A DNA stretch of 47,198 nt from JBAYJC01 sp041665285 (GTDB taxonomy: Bacteria > Patescibacteriota > Patescibacteriia > 2-12-FULL-60-25): positions 1 to 47,198 of the forward strand of contig JBAYJC010000009.1 in assembly GCA_041665285.1 (NCBI GenBank), read 5' to 3'. Each line of letters opens with the position of its first letter. The stretch's first letter is position 1. The position numbers were made by a program, and so were the translations under genes. The notes under the pieces were generated by a model that was not told the origin of the DNA, searched no databases, and was given only the letters and a program-made list of their open reading frames with translations. This document shows, piece by piece, positions 15,776-23,456 of the stretch.

Positions 15776-16120
15776 CTAGTGCCTTAGACGCCGACGAAGC
15801 TCCTTCAGACGCCTCTGCGCTTCGTAGATGAGCTCGACGAGCATTTTACTGCTCGCAGTCTTCGGCGGCTTGGGCATGCCGCTCCGCGCACAGCTTTCGG
15901 CCGCCACTCGGTAGGTGACCTCGTGCCCCTCAGGAGTTCCTCGAAGCGAATCTGCCCACTTGGCCAGCTTGGCCTGCCGGACCTTCTGTTTCTCTCCACA
16001 CGTGGCGCATGCCTGCTCGTGCGCCAGGATCTGGCCCGCCTCCTCGTCGGTCAATTGGCGGTCATCCGTGACCAAGAGCTTGGCGTACTCTTCACACGAA
16101 AGAGTCTGATCCTGTGCCAT
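15776..16120 (-). CDS. Small soluble protein with zf-HC2-like H-x3-C-x2-C motif
   Basis: 114 aa from the ATG at 16120, preceded by a very strong SD (GCAGGAGGAGAG). The N-terminal half has LSCEEYAKLLV...DEEAGQILAHEQACATC, resembling the C...H-x3-C-x2-C zinc site of anti-sigma factors (zf-HC2). There is no membrane helix. The C-terminus is a basic helix (EAQRRLKELRRRLRH). It could be a soluble zinc-binding anti-sigma-like or adaptor protein; the match is from a short motif only. No sigma factor gene adjoins it. Confidence 0.55.
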   Translation of the reverse strand: MAQDQTLSCEEYAKLLVTDDRQLTDEEAGQILAHEQACATCGEKQKVRQAKLAKWADSLRGTPEGHEVTYRVAAESCARSGMPKPPKTASSKMLVELIYEAQRRLKELRRRLRH

Positions 16121-16136
16121 CTCTCCTCCTGCGCTT

Positions 16137-16165
16137 CTCTTAGCACACATCAAAAAAAGAATCAA
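16137..16165 (-). promoter_or_regulatory. Promoter of the zinc-finger-like orphan
   Basis: TTGATT, 17-bp spacer, TAAGAG on the minus strand, close before the strong SD; the -35 overlaps the intergenic gap to cvpA. Confidence 0.4.
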
Positions 16166-16179
16166 GGGTATGGCAATCC

Positions 16180-16662
16180 CTACAACAAAAATCCCAAAAG
16201 CGACCTAAATGCCATTTCTGTATATCCAGCGATCGTTGAACTCGACACCCAGGCGACGAGCGTCGCATCTAAATTAAAACGAATAATGGCGTAAACACAG
16301 GAGCCCACGAGTGTCACGCCAACAAATGCACCGATGACCGCACCGAGTATGCGTCCAATAGTTTTCGTAAATGGAATAATGGTGGCAATGCTAAAAATCG
16401 CAGATACAATACGAAAGATAAGACCCACGAGCTGGTCTACGAGAACATAAATCGCAAGAAACGCAATAAACCGCGCAATACCTGGGCGACTAGGCAGGAG
16501 TAAAACAAAGAGGCTACCGACCCAGGAATACATGGACCGCGCAACCACAAAGCCAAGGACCGCGCCGATCAGTTTTCCGAGCGTGAGAAAAAGTCCGTCT
16601 TTCCAACCAGCCGCAACAAAACCAAAAAGAACAAGCGCCAAAATGATTTCCACAAGAAGCAT
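16180..16662 (-). CDS. cvpA: CvpA-family membrane protein
   Basis: 160 aa with four hydrophobic segments. The first carries the pattern EIILALVLFGFVAAGWKDGL and the second a Gly/Ala-rich helix (TLGKLIGAVLGFVVARSMYS), as in the CvpA/colicin V production family, whose members are linked to envelope integrity and peptide export. The last helix ends in ...AFRSLLGFLL. TATCCT lies 8 nt before the ATG without an SD, so it may have its own leaderless promoter although metG is only 47 bp upstream. Confidence 0.75.
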   Translation of the reverse strand: MLLVEIILALVLFGFVAAGWKDGLFLTLGKLIGAVLGFVVARSMYSWVGSLFVLLLPSRPGIARFIAFLAIYVLVDQLVGLIFRIVSAIFSIATIIPFTKTIGRILGAVIGAFVGVTLVGSCVYAIIRFNLDATLVAWVSSSTIAGYTEMAFRSLLGFLL

Positions 16663-16670
16663 ACATCCCT

Positions 16671-16676
16671 AGGATA
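16671..16676 (-). promoter_or_regulatory. -10 hexamer of the cvpA-like gene, leaderless type
   Basis: TATCCT on the minus strand, 8 nt before the ATG at 16662. Confidence 0.4.
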
Positions 16677-16709
16677 CCGCGTCTGTGTTTTGGACGCTAC
16701 CTTTCTTGA

Positions 16710-18290
16710 TTATCCTTTTCTCGGGAAAAGAACTTTTGGCTCTGGTAAAAGACTTCCCGGAACAAGTCCGCCCCAGGTGAGTGCCTCATTCCATGTTTTT
16801 GTACGTTCTTCTATGACGTTCAGTCCAAGTTGCGCGAGGATTTCATCCGCGACCTGCGGCATGGCTGGCGTGAGAAGCCATGCATACCAGCGACACGCTT
16901 CGAGCATGCTGTAGAGAATGCGACTGACAGCTTCTGGATCTGTTTTTACGAGTTTGAATGGCTCGGTCTCTTGGATGTATTGATTTGCTTGAGCGATGCT
17001 GGATTTTGCGCCGTCCCGTCCCAGCCACAGCGCATCAAGCGCCGCATCACACTGCACTTCTGCATACGAGGCACCAACGAGTTCCGCGAGCTTTTGCAAA
17101 CCACCTTCCCCTTCCCATGTTGTCCCAGCGACAGCAATCTTGCACGCCGCAGGATCCACGGTCGGAACTTTGCCGTCGCAATATTTGCGGCTCATGGCAA
17201 TCACACGATTCAATAAGTTGCCTAAACCGTTGCCAAGATCGCTTGTGTATCGGCCGAGAAGACGTTCATACGAAAAGTCGCCGTCATCGCCAAAAGGGAT
17301 TTCGCGCAAGAGAAAATAGCGTACAGGATCTGTTTGGTATTCATTGCACAGCGCGATTGGATCAATGACGTTTCCAAGAGATTTGCTGATCTTTTGTCCG
17401 TTGACCGTCAAAAAACCACCAACATAGACACGCGCAGAATTCGGCAATCCTGCGGAACAAAGCATGGCCTGCCACATGGCGGTCTGCGGACGCAGATTAT
17501 CTTTGCCACAAACCTGCACGCCTGGCCAAAACCTCTCGAATGTTTTTTGATCTTCCGGCCAACCAAGCACGGAAATATAGTTCACAAGCGCATCAAACCA
17601 GACATACATGACATGATCCGCATCATCTGGCACTTCCACGCCCCATGGCATCTTCGTTTTCAACCGCGACACGCTAAAATCCGTCAACCCAGCAGAAACA
17701 AAGTTGCGGATTTCCTTGAGGCGATAATCCGGTTGCACAAAATCCGGATGTGCGTCGTACAAATCCAACAAAGCCTGCTGATATTTGGAAAAACGAAAGA
17801 AATAGTTTTCCTCATCAATCAATTCCAGTGCTGTGGTCGGATGCAAAGGGCATTTTCCATCCACAAGCTCAGAATCCGTCTTTTCAAGCTCGCAACCTAC
17901 GCAGTACTTCACCTGATACTGCTTTTTGTAAATATCGCCATTATCACGACATCGCTTCCAAAACTCTTGCGCGGCTTTGACGTGATGTGCGTCCGTTGTG
18001 CGTGTGAAATGCGTGTAGCTCAAATGAAGCGCATCCTTTAACCCCTGAAACTTTGCAGAATAGCCATCCACATATTCCTGTGGCTCAAGACCGTTCTCCT
18101 GCGCCTTGCGATAGATCTTCAAACCATGTTCATCTGTGCCTGTATTAAAAATCACCTCCTCACCCTGCAAAGCATGATAACGCGCAAGTGCATCCGCTCG
18201 AATGATTTCCATGGCAAACCCCAAATGCGGATCGGCATTGACGTACGGAAGTGTTGTAGTCACGTAAAATGTCTTTTTTTGCTTTGGCAT
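16710..18290 (-). CDS. metG: Methionyl-tRNA synthetase
   Basis: 526 aa; charges tRNA-Met with methionine in the cytoplasm. Class I signatures are clear: the HIGH equivalent in PYVNADPHLGFAMEIIRAD, GTDEHGLKI, the zinc-knuckle region CVGCELEKTDS...KCPLHP (C-x2-C then C-x2-H, a variant of the usual four-Cys knuckle), and KMSKS as KISKSLGN. The C-terminal anticodon-binding helical domain is complete and there is no appended tRNA-binding (EMAP) domain. It begins 11 nt after rsmI and is probably its operon partner. Confidence 0.97.
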   Translation of the reverse strand: MPKQKKTFYVTTTLPYVNADPHLGFAMEIIRADALARYHALQGEEVIFNTGTDEHGLKIYRKAQENGLEPQEYVDGYSAKFQGLKDALHLSYTHFTRTTDAHHVKAAQEFWKRCRDNGDIYKKQYQVKYCVGCELEKTDSELVDGKCPLHPTTALELIDEENYFFRFSKYQQALLDLYDAHPDFVQPDYRLKEIRNFVSAGLTDFSVSRLKTKMPWGVEVPDDADHVMYVWFDALVNYISVLGWPEDQKTFERFWPGVQVCGKDNLRPQTAMWQAMLCSAGLPNSARVYVGGFLTVNGQKISKSLGNVIDPIALCNEYQTDPVRYFLLREIPFGDDGDFSYERLLGRYTSDLGNGLGNLLNRVIAMSRKYCDGKVPTVDPAACKIAVAGTTWEGEGGLQKLAELVGASYAEVQCDAALDALWLGRDGAKSSIAQANQYIQETEPFKLVKTDPEAVSRILYSMLEACRWYAWLLTPAMPQVADEILAQLGLNVIEERTKTWNEALTWGGLVPGSLLPEPKVLFPRKG

Positions 18291-18301
18291 ATAGGAAAGT
18301 A

Positions 18302-18979
18302 TTATTTGGAGGCAGGGCCCACGATCACGACGAATTCCCCTTTTGTGCTGGTAGCATGGAGCGCCTCGCGCACCTCGTCAATAGTGCCGCGATACAAGGT
18401 CTCGTGCATTTTTGTGAGCTCGCGTCCTATAAAAATGCGACGCGCTGGATCAAGATGTCCGGCAAGCTGGTCCAGCGTTTTCTCAATGCGATGCGTTGAC
18501 TCGAAAAAAATTGATGCGGTCTTACGCTCCCCTATCTCACGAAACATGGTTTCGCGTCCTTTCTTGTGCGGCACAAAGCCAAGATAGGTAAACTCATCCA
18601 TGGCAAAGCCACTCACAGAAATAGCCGTGGTCACGGCAGATGCGCCTGGGATTGGGACGACGGTCATTTTTCGTTCGATGACCGCTTCTACGAGCTTGCC
18701 ACCCGGATCGTTTACGCCTGGCGTGCCAGCGTCTGAAACATAGGCAATGCTTTCGCCTTGTTCCATGCGTTCCACCAGTCGTTGTACCACTGCATCCGCG
18801 CTGTGCTCATGCACACTCACGAGCGGTTTTTGGATCTCAAACCGCGCGAGGAGCTTGGCGGTCACACGCGTATCCTCGCACACAATAGCAGACACCTCCT
18901 TGAGAACGCGAAGCGCACGAAGCGTGATATCTTCGAGATTTCCAATGGGTGTTGCTACAACGTAAAGAGTCCCGGACAT
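18302..18979 (-). CDS. rsmI: 16S rRNA (cytidine-1402 2'-O)-methyltransferase
   Basis: 225 aa from MSGTLYVVATPIGN at 18979; longer starts lack conservation. Tetrapyrrole-methylase fold with the family landmarks TPIGNLEDITLRALRVLKE, CEDTRVTAKLL, YVSDAGTPGVNDPG and PIPGASAVTTAI. It methylates the ribose of C1402 in the decoding centre of 16S rRNA using SAM. The C-terminal extension seen in some proteobacterial members is absent. It precedes metG in the same direction, a translation-related pair. Confidence 0.95.
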   Translation of the reverse strand: MSGTLYVVATPIGNLEDITLRALRVLKEVSAIVCEDTRVTAKLLARFEIQKPLVSVHEHSADAVVQRLVERMEQGESIAYVSDAGTPGVNDPGGKLVEAVIERKMTVVPIPGASAVTTAISVSGFAMDEFTYLGFVPHKKGRETMFREIGERKTASIFFESTHRIEKTLDQLAGHLDPARRIFIGRELTKMHETLYRGTIDEVREALHATSTKGEFVVIVGPASK

Positions 18980-19007
18980 GCGTTGTTTGTACCACGTTTT
19001 ATGAAAA

Positions 19008-19031
19008 AGAAAAACCCGCAAGTCTTGCGGG
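19008..19031 (-). terminator. Terminator after the 37-aa membrane peptide
   Basis: CCCGCAA / TTGCGGG, 3-nt loop, then TTTTTCTTTTT on the minus strand. Confidence 0.85.
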
Positions 19032-19051
19032 GGGCCTTGGGCCGGAGACTG

Positions 19052-19165
19052 CTACGAGAGCTTCTGCCAGATGGCATAGCAGACCGCGGCTAAGAGGATC
19101 CCCAGGACGAGGATCACCAGCCACTGCGACGAGTCGCCTTTAGGCGCAGAATCTTGCTTGGACAT
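19052..19165 (-). CDS. 37-aa single-helix membrane peptide
   Basis: The frame opens at 19165 with ATG preceded by GGAGG at 7 nt and ends at TAG 19052-19054. Sequence: ten polar residues, DSSQ, then one membrane helix (WLVILVLGILLAAVCYAIW) and a short basic tail (QKLS). It has its own promoter and terminator, which together support it as a real gene. An N-out or N-in orientation cannot be fixed. It could be a regulator of a membrane protein or a toxin-like peptide; neither is shown. Confidence 0.75.
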   Translation of the reverse strand: MSKQDSAPKGDSSQWLVILVLGILLAAVCYAIWQKLS

Positions 19166-19182
19166 GGAGAACCTCCGGATAT

Positions 19183-19211
19183 TTCTTATCAAGGAAACGA
19201 CTATCGGTCAA
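19183..19211 (-). promoter_or_regulatory. Promoter of the 37-aa peptide
   Basis: TTGACC, 17-bp spacer, TAAGAA on the minus strand; leader of about 10 nt and then the GGAGG SD. Confidence 0.5.
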
Positions 19212-19240
19212 AGCCTCTCGCTCTCTTTATGCAAATCTGG

Positions 19241-19246
19241 CACAAT
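19241..19246 (+). promoter_or_regulatory. -10 hexamer of the lipoprotein gene, leaderless type
   Basis: CACAAT, 8 nt before the ATG at 19255. Confidence 0.35.
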
Positions 19247-19254
19247 GGCGTTGT

Positions 19255-20031
19255 ATGCGTCGCTCTTCGCTGATTTTATTGACACTGCTTGTATGTGCCA
19301 TTCCTTTGATGGGCTTTGGATGCAAGCAAAACACCTACAAACAGTATCAACCCGGAGACCAGCTCCCCTCCTGGCTCCAGCGTAACCTTGCCAAGCCTTC
19401 TTCAGGTGCCAAAAAAACAACCACGGACGCGAATACGTCCGGAGAATCCAGCATGGCGCGATGGAATCGCGGCATTCGCGGCTATGACAACGAAACTGTG
19501 CCTCAAAACATCCAGTATTTGCGTCAGGTCATGAAAAACTTCGCCAATGTCAACAGCTTCCGCGTCACATTCACAATCCCCGGAAAAAGCGGCCTGGTTC
19601 AAGGCACGGCAGAATTCCAACGCGATCAAGGATTACACGGAATCTTTCAGGTACCGAACGCGCAAAACACAGAAATGTACCTTGTGAAGGATCTTGTCTA
19701 TGTACGCGCTGGCACATCCACGTGGCTCAATCTCACAGACTCTCCTGAAGGTCAAACAGCAAAAGAAGCCCTTGCGTCCGTTTTTAGCAGTACCAATACA
19801 GACAATCGCCTCTATATAGACAAAAAAGCCACGGTACAGACCAGCGAAGATCCACGTGGATGCAAAATGCACGCTATTACACAGCACATTTCAGGCTTAG
19901 GAAAACAGACCATCCAACTCTGCATCAAGAACGACCTTCCCATGATTATTTCCATGATATTGCCAGAAGGCCCTCTAGAAATGTCCTACACAGACTTCAA
20001 CCAACGCATGGAGCTCAATCCCCCCATGTAA
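19255..20031 (+). CDS. Lipoprotein, unknown (LolA/LppX-like fold possible)
   Basis: 258 aa. Signal peptide with lipobox MGFGC (Cys ~23). After a Ser/Thr/Lys-rich linker (~40-75) comes a beta-rich domain with segments such as FRVTFTIPGKSGLVQGTAEF, EMYLVKDLVYVRAGTSTW and KATVQTSEDPRGCKMHAIT. The order of strands resembles the half-barrel of LolA/LppX lipid-carrier lipoproteins, but I base this on pattern only. Two Cys in the mature domain (PRGCK and QLCIK) may form a disulfide. It stands alone, upstream of clpB but with clpB's own promoter in between. Confidence 0.6.
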   Translation: MRRSSLILLTLLVCAIPLMGFGCKQNTYKQYQPGDQLPSWLQRNLAKPSSGAKKTTTDANTSGESSMARWNRGIRGYDNETVPQNIQYLRQVMKNFANVNSFRVTFTIPGKSGLVQGTAEFQRDQGLHGIFQVPNAQNTEMYLVKDLVYVRAGTSTWLNLTDSPEGQTAKEALASVFSSTNTDNRLYIDKKATVQTSEDPRGCKMHAITQHISGLGKQTIQLCIKNDLPMIISMILPEGPLEMSYTDFNQRMELNPPM

Positions 20032-20048
20032 ATCCTTTTCTGTTGTGT

Positions 20049-20077
20049 TTGACGTGCGTTTCATGATCCGCTACGCT
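20049..20077 (+). promoter_or_regulatory. clpB promoter
   Basis: TTGACG, 17-bp spacer, TACGCT. The predicted transcription start falls inside the CIRCE operator. Confidence 0.55.
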
Positions 20078-20078
20078 G

Positions 20079-20105
20079 TTAGCACTGATATCTTTTGAGT
20101 GCTAA
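20079..20105 (+). promoter_or_regulatory. CIRCE operator (HrcA binding site)
   Basis: TTAGCACTG-N9-GAGTGCTAA: the canonical inverted repeat with exact 9-bp spacing and one mismatch in the left arm (the last base, G instead of C). It ends one base before the clpB ATG and overlaps the expected transcription start. HrcA should repress clpB here and release it on heat shock. hrcA itself is not in the window. Confidence 0.9.
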
Positions 20106-20106
20106 T

Positions 20107-22752
20107 ATGCGCCCACAAAACTTCACCCATAAAAGCCAAGAAGCGCTTCAGCTTGCCCAACAGTTCGCGCTTCAAAACGGCCAGCCTGCGCTTGAACCCG
20201 TGCATCTTCTCCTCGCACTTCTTGAGCAAGAGGATGGCGTTGTTCCGGTTCTCCTCAAAAAACTCGAAGCCAACATCCAAGCCCTCCGTGGCGATGCAGA
20301 ACGCGCGCTTTTTCAGATGCCAAAAGCTTCCTCTACCCCGCTCGGCGGAGGATCTGCGCAGGTTTTTCTTTCTCCAGACATGGCCAAGGTTTTGCAATCC
20401 GCAGAACGTGCGGCCTCCTATTTCAAAGACGAATATATTTCAACAGAGCATCTTCTCTTGGGTTTGACCGAAGCCGCTGGCGACATGAACGCGCTTCTCG
20501 CCCACCACAAGATCACCACAGAGGATATTCTCAAGTCTCTTAAGGATGTACGCGGAAATGTGAAGGTTGACTCTCCAGAGCCAGAGGGACAGTACCAGGC
20601 ACTGGAAAAATACGCGCGCAACCTCACGCAATTTGCTCGCCAAGACAAGCTTGATCCTGTGATTGGTCGCGATGATGAGATTCGTCGTGTGATGCAGATC
20701 CTGCTTCGCCGCACCAAAAACAATCCTGTGCTTATTGGTGAGGCTGGTACGGGTAAGACCGCGATCGTGGAAGGGCTTGCGCAACGCATTGTCGCAGGTG
20801 ACGTCCCGGAATCTTTACGCAACAAGGAGGTTGTCGCGTTGGATATTGGCGCTCTCGTCGCAGGCACGAAGTTTCGCGGCGAATTTGAGGAGCGTTTGAA
20901 AGCCGTACTCAAAGAAACAGAGAAGTCTGCGGGGAAATACATCCTCTTTATCGACGAGCTTCATACGCTTGTCGGCGCAGGTGCATCCGGTGAAGGCGGC
21001 TCCCTCGATGCGTCCAACATGCTCAAACCAGCACTCGCTCGCGGCGAATTGCGTGCGATTGGAGCTACGACCCTCAACGAATATCAAAAATACATTGAAA
21101 AAGACGCGGCGCTTGCTCGTCGTTTTCAACCGGTCATGGTCAACGAGCCAAGCGAGGATGATGCGATTGCGATTTTGCGTGGCATCAAAGACAAATACGA
21201 ACTGCACAACGGCATCCGCATCACAGACACGGCTCTTGTTGCGGCTGTGAATCTTTCTGTGCGCTATATCAGCGATCGCTTCTTGCCAGATAAGGCTGTA
21301 GACCTCGTAGATGAGGCGTCTGCGGCGTTACGCATGCAAATTGACTCCATGCCAGAAGAGCTCGATAAAATGAAACGCGAGCTCACAAAGCTAGAGATTG
21401 AAAAGCGTGCGCTTTCCAAAGAGGAGGATGCAGATGCCAAAGAGCGTCTCGCAGAGGTAGAACGTCGCATGGGAGAAGTCCGCGAAAAGGCAGACAGCCT
21501 TGAAATCACCTGGAAAGCGGAAAAAGAGCTCATTGGAAAACTCCAGGTCACGAAAAAAGAGGTGGAAAAATTCAAATCCGAAGCAGACGCGGCTGAACGA
21601 CGTGGCGATTTGGATCAAGTATCGGAAATTCGCTATGGAAAGATTCCGACCTTGGAAAAAGAACGCCAGGATGCAGAAAAGAAGCTCAAGGAGTTTCAAG
21701 GCCAGCGCGGTCTTTTGAAAGATGCGGTCACAGACGAAGACATTGCGCATGTGGTGGCGCGATGGACCGGCATTCCTGTGGAACGCATGCTGGAAAACGA
21801 GTCATCCAAGCTCGCGAATCTCGAAACAGAACTCCACAAACGTGTGATCGGCCAAAATGAGGCTGTCACGGCTGTGGCAAATGCGCTTCGTCGTTCGCGT
21901 GCAGGCATTGGCGAGGAAAAGCGCCCCATTGGTTCGTTTCTCTTCCTTGGTCCGACAGGCGTTGGCAAAACCGAGCTTGCTCGCGCGCTTGCGGCTGTCA
22001 TGTTCGATGATGAGGACTCGCTTGTCCGCGTGGACATGTCCGAATACATGGAAAAGCACGCCATCTCGCGCATGATCGGCTCCCCTCCTGGGTATGTTGG
22101 GTATGATGAGGGTGGCCAGCTCACAGAAAAAATCCGTCGAAAACCGTATTCCGTTGTCTTGCTCGATGAGGTGGAAAAAGCGCATCCAGATGTCTTCAAC
22201 ACGCTTTTACAGGTGCTTGATGATGGTCGCCTAACCGATGGTAAGGGCAGAACCGTGAACTTCAAAAACACGATCGTCATCATGACATCAAACGTGGGCT
22301 CTGATGCAATCTTGGATTGGGGTACACGCAAAGGTGCGATCGGCTTTGCGGAAGAGGAAGAGCGCGGCGAAGAGCATCGCGGCGAGCAGATCCGCGAGCG
22401 TGTCATGGGCATGCTCCGCGACCAATTTCGTCCGGAATTCTTGAACCGCGTGGATGAAATCGTGATGTTTGAAACCTTGGGTAAGGATCATCTGGCAAAA
22501 ATCGTCGATCTCCAACTGAAACGCGTGGCAGAACGCTTGAAAGCAAAGAAAATCACGCTGACGTTCACGGAAAAATTGAAGATATTCATCGCAGAAAAAG
22601 GCTATGACCCGGCATTTGGCGCGCGACCGCTCAAGCGCGCGATCCAAGACCACATCTTGGATGAGCTCGCCCTCAAAATCGTGGAAAACACCATCAAAGA
22701 AGGCGACGCCGTGACCGTAGATGCGGCAAAAGACAAAGTCGTGATCAAATAA
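20107..22752 (+). CDS. clpB: ATP-dependent chaperone ClpB (Hsp100 disaggregase)
   Basis: 881 aa from the ATG at 20107; the TTG 12 nt upstream lies in the CIRCE arm. Domains in order: Clp_N repeats (~1-145); first AAA+ ATPase with GEAGTGKT and FIDELHTLVGAG; a long coiled-coil middle domain (~400-525, the ClpB hallmark that separates it from ClpA); second AAA+ with GPTGVGKTELARALA, LLDEVEKAHPDVF and the sensor region TSNVGSD; and the D2 small domain. No ClpP-binding IGF loop is obvious, as expected for ClpB. It solubilises aggregates together with DnaK. Regulation by HrcA is indicated by the operator at its start. Confidence 0.97.
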   Translation: MRPQNFTHKSQEALQLAQQFALQNGQPALEPVHLLLALLEQEDGVVPVLLKKLEANIQALRGDAERALFQMPKASSTPLGGGSAQVFLSPDMAKVLQSAERAASYFKDEYISTEHLLLGLTEAAGDMNALLAHHKITTEDILKSLKDVRGNVKVDSPEPEGQYQALEKYARNLTQFARQDKLDPVIGRDDEIRRVMQILLRRTKNNPVLIGEAGTGKTAIVEGLAQRIVAGDVPESLRNKEVVALDIGALVAGTKFRGEFEERLKAVLKETEKSAGKYILFIDELHTLVGAGASGEGGSLDASNMLKPALARGELRAIGATTLNEYQKYIEKDAALARRFQPVMVNEPSEDDAIAILRGIKDKYELHNGIRITDTALVAAVNLSVRYISDRFLPDKAVDLVDEASAALRMQIDSMPEELDKMKRELTKLEIEKRALSKEEDADAKERLAEVERRMGEVREKADSLEITWKAEKELIGKLQVTKKEVEKFKSEADAAERRGDLDQVSEIRYGKIPTLEKERQDAEKKLKEFQGQRGLLKDAVTDEDIAHVVARWTGIPVERMLENESSKLANLETELHKRVIGQNEAVTAVANALRRSRAGIGEEKRPIGSFLFLGPTGVGKTELARALAAVMFDDEDSLVRVDMSEYMEKHAISRMIGSPPGYVGYDEGGQLTEKIRRKPYSVVLLDEVEKAHPDVFNTLLQVLDDGRLTDGKGRTVNFKNTIVIMTSNVGSDAILDWGTRKGAIGFAEEEERGEEHRGEQIRERVMGMLRDQFRPEFLNRVDEIVMFETLGKDHLAKIVDLQLKRVAERLKAKKITLTFTEKLKIFIAEKGYDPAFGARPLKRAIQDHILDELALKIVENTIKEGDAVTVDAAKDKVVIK

Positions 22753-22905
22753 GGGAAAGATCCAAAAAAAAAGAACGGGGCAGAGATGCCTCGTTTTGGT
22801 TACCGTGTCGCAGGCGCGCGCACCGGCACGTGACCGCGCGGCTCCGTGGAACAGGACGCCAGCGCACTGAAAAATTGAAAAGCAGACCATATCGGTCTGC
22901 TTTTT
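22753..22905. other. Intergenic region with two terminators and a GC-rich centre
   Basis: Between clpB and the convergent 5'-nucleotidase gene. It contains a hairpin at 22774-22795, a GC-rich ~75-bp segment with no SD-preceded frame, and a bidirectional terminator at 22878-22905. The centre could be a small RNA, but no promoter stands out. Confidence 0.4.
22766..22795 (-). terminator. Hairpin with T-run on the minus strand
   Basis: 9-bp stem (one G-T pair) AACGAGGCA / TGCCCCGTT with a T9 run on the minus strand. It is not next to a minus-strand gene stop, so it would terminate a transcript that passes through the bidirectional terminator or starts in between. Confidence 0.6.
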
Positions 22906-22906
22906 T
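22878..22906. terminator. Bidirectional terminator
   Basis: AGCAGACC / GGTCTGCT, 5-nt loop, A-run before and T-run after. It serves the minus-strand ndk/nucleotidase operon, whose last codon abuts it, and backs up clpB. Confidence 0.8.
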
Positions 22907-23454
22907 CATTCTATCCCCAACGCTGTTCTCCATGCTTCTCCCTCCCATGAAAGGATCCGCGGCCTGTCGACAATCCGGCGGTTGTAAGGGGCGTCAAACA
23001 ACACATGCCGCCACACAGGCGTCATGACACCCTTAATCTCTGGCTTATCATCAACAAGAATGTCGCCACGCACCAATGTCTTGTCATCCGCGATGACCAG
23101 GTGCGTCGCTAACTCTGGGATATGTTCTTCCAGCCACTGGCGCTTCTCCATCAAAGACAGCGGGTGTCCATCCATTTGCGCGGTGCACACCCACACCTCG
23201 TGACCGCGATCCAACATCCATCGGACAGCCGTACGCACACCGTCGATTGGTGGAAGACCACGAAAAAATCCCGGCGTCTTCAGTAGATCTTTAACTTTCT
23301 CCTGCAACTCAAGCGGAAAGACCTTCGAGAATGCGTGCGTATGCCATTGCTCCCGAGGAATCTGCAGACGCTCCGGAAAACGTTCACGCCAAACACGTTC
23401 AAAATATCTCCCGGTGTCTGCCAGGGTGTCATCTTGGTCAAGTAGAATGGTCAT
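22906..23454 (-). CDS. 5'(3')-deoxyribonucleotidase (HAD superfamily, NT5C type)
   Basis: 182 aa from MTILLDQDD at 23454. HAD motifs: DQDDTLAD (nucleophile Asp and acid Asp, spacing DxDxT), CTAQ in motif II, and DILVDDKPEI for motif IV with the conserved Asp pair. The length and the segment WLEEHIPELATHLVIADDKT match the mitochondrial-type deoxyribonucleotidases that dephosphorylate dNMPs or dUMP. It begins two bases after the ndk stop, so the two are co-transcribed, with NDK making NTPs and dNTPs and this enzyme removing phosphate. The preference for dUMP, dTMP or others is not visible. Confidence 0.85.
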   Translation of the reverse strand: MTILLDQDDTLADTGRYFERVWRERFPERLQIPREQWHTHAFSKVFPLELQEKVKDLLKTPGFFRGLPPIDGVRTAVRWMLDRGHEVWVCTAQMDGHPLSLMEKRQWLEEHIPELATHLVIADDKTLVRGDILVDDKPEIKGVMTPVWRHVLFDAPYNRRIVDRPRILSWEGEAWRTALGIE

Positions 23455-23456
23455 CC

